DNA of 17,843 bases from Agrocybe praecox (taxonomy: Eukaryota > Basidiomycota > Agaricomycetes > Agaricales > Agrocybaceae): positions 1 through 17,843 of the forward strand of contig CAXHKQ010000272.1 in the NCBI GenBank assembly GCA_964017145.1, written 5' to 3'. Of this stretch, positions 15,287-17,843 are shown piece after piece. How positions within the stretch are numbered: the stretch's first letter is position 1; each line of letters opens with the position of its first letter. Position numbers and translations under genes: made by a program. The notes beneath the pieces are model-generated. The model saw nothing but the letters and a program-made list of their open reading frames with translations, did no database searches and was not told where the DNA came from.

Positions 15287-17297
15287 CTGCGCATTAGAAT
15301 GCAAAAAAATAATGCCACAAGCACACGTATTAAAAAATCACAAACACAATCTCATGCATAGGCGTTAATAAGTAATAAATGACTGAATAAAAGCAAATCA
15401 AACACACCCAAAAGAAACTCAAGCAGCACGCGCAGACCACATGACGTCTGCCCGAGACGAGAGAGCTCTGCCTCTGCGTCAGTGGTCGCGATCTTCTCAA
15501 GATCACGGTCATCGTATACTACACTCACAGCAGACAGACACAGTCACACGCAGAAACTCGTGTAAATAAACACCCACTCACGTTCGCACGTCCAAACGCG
15601 CGCATCTGAGCGTATAATTCGTGTGTACTTCGCCAACACTCCGGGCAACACATCGAAAAAAAATAACATAATGTACATTAGCTCGCAATAATTACATGTG
15701 CGGACCGCGCGCGAAATGGCGTCATTCGGCCGAACATCGCGCCGCATCGAACACATTTGTAATATTTTCGCTCAAGTGGCGCGAGCACCGTTAGGCGAAG
15801 AATAGCGAGAAACATGCGGCCACATTAGGCATTAGAACATGACATGATTTACATTCCAAGCAACTTGCAAGTGTCGAGTGATGATTGCGAGCAGAAAAAA
15901 TCGGAACTATCAATCAACAGCGCGTGCGCGAGTGTCGATTGACACGGAATTAATTGACGCCAAAAGGCCTGTCAACCCGATTTGGATAGTGAAACTCCTA
16001 CCGTCTGACGCAAGAAGAAAAAACGCAACAAACCATAACACTGTATTAATTAACAGGTAACAATAGCATTCACATGCTGCGTTGTCGCTCGATCACGATA
16101 TCTGTATATGGCACCGCTCAGGCGGACCGAAAAAAAACACATCAACATATCATATAAGAAGTTGAACAAGCCGAGCGCAGAGCGGTTAAATGGAATAAAC
16201 ATTTGCTCGTGCAATATTTGTGAACGCATGGCGCTCGCGCGTCCAGCACGCGTCCAGTTGCAAAAATACACAGACACACTGTGCGCGACTTGTCAACCAA
16301 ACATGCACACATCGAGTGTGTCTTATATGCACATAAACACGCGTCGTCCCGGGGAACATGCGTCAATTAACACGCGTGCGGAATAAAATCGTTTAGTATG
16401 CGCATTCTGCTCGCGCGAAATGCGCGTAAACGTGATAACCACCAGGCATTAATGTTAAGCGACTTGGTGCGAATTCGCGCTTCGTAATCGAGTGTGGTGA
16501 GCATTACACGCGTTACGATCGGGTTGGATTGGAGCAATTAAGAATACATGTATTATTGATGCCAATTGCCACATATGGTGCGGTGTATAAACAAGCCACC
16601 CACACGACGGCGGCGGCTGTGCACATTTTGTGAATGAGAAGCAATGCGACATCTAATGCAATGCGACAAAGCGTCTCAATAATGTGTAATTTCTCGAGAT
16701 CATCAGCCTATTTTTAACTGCATCAGCGCAAAAATGTGTGTTCTCTCGCGCATGGTGCTCGTGTTTTGCAACGCGCAACAAATTGTGCTGCGGTAATCGA
16801 TCCGCTCCAAATCGGCAGCCCATGTCTGGCACTGCGGCAATGCAACATTCAATTGCACACACACTCTTAAAAACACACCTTGGTGACACATGCGGATCCG
16901 AATTCGCGCCATTCCAAATGCGTGAGTGATCTGGATTCGAGACCGAGACGCGGCCAAATGCATTGGGGCTCTGTGCTGCGGCCTTGCAATCACTGAGTGA
17001 GCTCAACAACATCGGCAACTAGGCAATTGATCCGAAATAATAATACACAATTGAGCGATGTCGTGATGTAATCGTTTAGTGTGTTGTTCGTAGCCGGCTT
17101 TGGTTGTTTTGCGATGTAAGCGGATTTCAATAAGACGTCGCGCCACCGCTAGTTTAGCACTTTTTGTAGTCGGTCATTGATACCGGCGGAATTTGCGTCG
17201 TACACATCAATGTGCTAATTTGTGTGGTTTCTGTTTAACACAAAAACCATCGTCTGACTATCTTGGCGATCTGCGACTTTCGAATCATACTTCATAC
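15287..17297 (-). other. CLIP-190 first intron (about 2 kb)
   Basis: It is rich in TG/CA and CG dinucleotides with many scattered GCGCG runs. I see no convincing coding exon on either strand. One ATG-bearing stretch on the minus strand (about 16917-16884) ends at a GTGTGT donor in a phase that would join exon 2, but its short basic peptide resembles nothing and its acceptor is unclear. First introns of this kind often hold enhancers; none is identified here. Confidence 0.45.
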
Positions 17298-17443
17298 CTT
17301 TTGTCGGCGGCAAAGTCAGCTATAGTCCGATATTGCGTTGAATTCGATCGTCGCGACGATACTTTGTCGTCGCCGGATACGGGAACGCTATTCAGATGGT
17401 GGTCGCAGAAGCGTCCGAACTGGTTGAAATGTTGAATGGTACT
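17298..17443 (-). other. CLIP-190: CLIP-190 non-coding leader exon 1
   Basis: From the initiator to a donor AAAAG|GTATGA at 17298/17297 there are 146 bases without any ATG. Splicing to exon 2 (acceptor at 15287/15286) leaves a 169-base 5'UTR, and the first ATG is then the in-frame one at 15263. The intron between them is 2,011 bases. This is inferred from promoter motifs, splice consensus and reading frame. Confidence 0.5.
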
Positions 17444-17445
17444 GA
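17412..17445 (-). promoter_or_regulatory. CLIP-190 core promoter: initiator plus DPE
   Basis: On the minus strand TCAGT lies at 17445-17441, with the A (+1) at 17443. GGACG lies at 17416-17412, exactly +28 to +32, and fits the downstream promoter element consensus RGWYV. No TATA box is seen at -30. An Inr+DPE pair at exact spacing is typical of TATA-less insect promoters. The start site is inferred from motifs, not from transcript data. Confidence 0.55.
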
Positions 17446-17843
17446 GCGCAAAGCTCGCCGATCGCGACGCCGATCGTTTCGAGTTGCGCGCGAGAACCGA
17501 TCGAAGTAAACGAACACCGTTCGATGCACGACAGTGTGCGAAAATTGTCCTCTACCAGTAATATGCATTTGAAATCGCATTTGTGCGTTATCTCCGTAAG
17601 GACCGCACATTTTAATTTTTTTCCGTGAAATAATTCTATCCTTTCTCAACAATACGCAGCCTGCTATAATTATTTAAATATCTATGAGGAAGGACTCGAA
17701 TTATAATAATTATACACCTAAAACTTCTATAACACGGTAGATACGTTCCTGAGGAAATCATGTTAAAGCAAACCCGTTTTTAAAAGACAGCCCATACTAA
17801 AATAGGTAATGCGTTTCAAGCTGAAAAAACTTACCTAAAAAAA
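17446..17843. other. Region upstream of the CLIP-190 promoter
   Basis: GC-moderate and CG-rich next to the promoter (17446-17600), then AT-rich to the end. No gene is seen on either strand. Confidence 0.5.

Noticed and set aside
15330..15756. Minus-strand frames upstream of exon 2
   Set aside because: Short, cysteine/aromatic-rich, with no donor in the phase needed to join exon 2.
16653..17018. 121-codon minus-strand frame in intron 1, with an ATG stretch and GTGTGT donor near 16884
   Set aside because: Considered as an N-terminal CLIP-190 exon; the phase fits, but the peptide resembles no CLIP N-terminus and no good acceptor was found.

Overview
The window looks like nuclear DNA of an insect, most likely a dipteran. 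The evidence is short GT-AG introns (many of 59-144 bases), TCAGT initiators (one with a downstream promoter element), a mariner transposon remnant, and a large gene whose exons follow the Drosophila microtubule plus-end protein CLIP-190 almost domain for domain. The species cannot be named from this sequence.

Layout. Bases 1-3860 are AT-rich, repeat-rich and nearly gene-free. They hold a 101-base hairpin, a foldback element with arms of about 107 bases, a possible 3'-terminal exon of an unseen + strand gene, an internally deleted mariner inserted in a 30-bp tandem repeat, an 83-bp tandem repeat, and a cluster of GGGAATTCCC palindromes. Bases 3860-5780 hold a tandem duplication on the minus strand. 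Each copy carries a three-exon gene for a 108-residue secreted peptide with a secapin-like C-terminus. Bases 5829-17443 are one minus-strand gene, the CLIP-190 (CLIP-170/Restin) orthologue, which I could assemble completely: 13 exons, all phases consistent, 1710 residues.

Gene logic. CLIP-190 has two CAP-Gly domains (tubulin and EB1 binding), a Ser-rich linker, a coiled coil of about 1,250 residues encoded mostly by one 3.6-kb exon, and two C-terminal zinc knuckles ending in an aromatic tail. Its leader starts at an initiator/DPE promoter near 17443. The leader has no ATG, and the first ATG, in exon 2, is in frame. Three places suggest extra isoforms: a candidate poly(A)-linked terminal exon at 10970-11197, a 78-base intron with no in-frame stop, and an open read-through of the donor after the second CAP-Gly domain.

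The peptide genes lie just downstream of CLIP-190 in the same orientation. They have matching core promoters: a TATA-like box, a TCAGT initiator, a 14-base 5'UTR and a shared ACGGA-N8-TCCGT inverted repeat. The outer edge of the duplicated block lies in the CLIP-190 3' flank.
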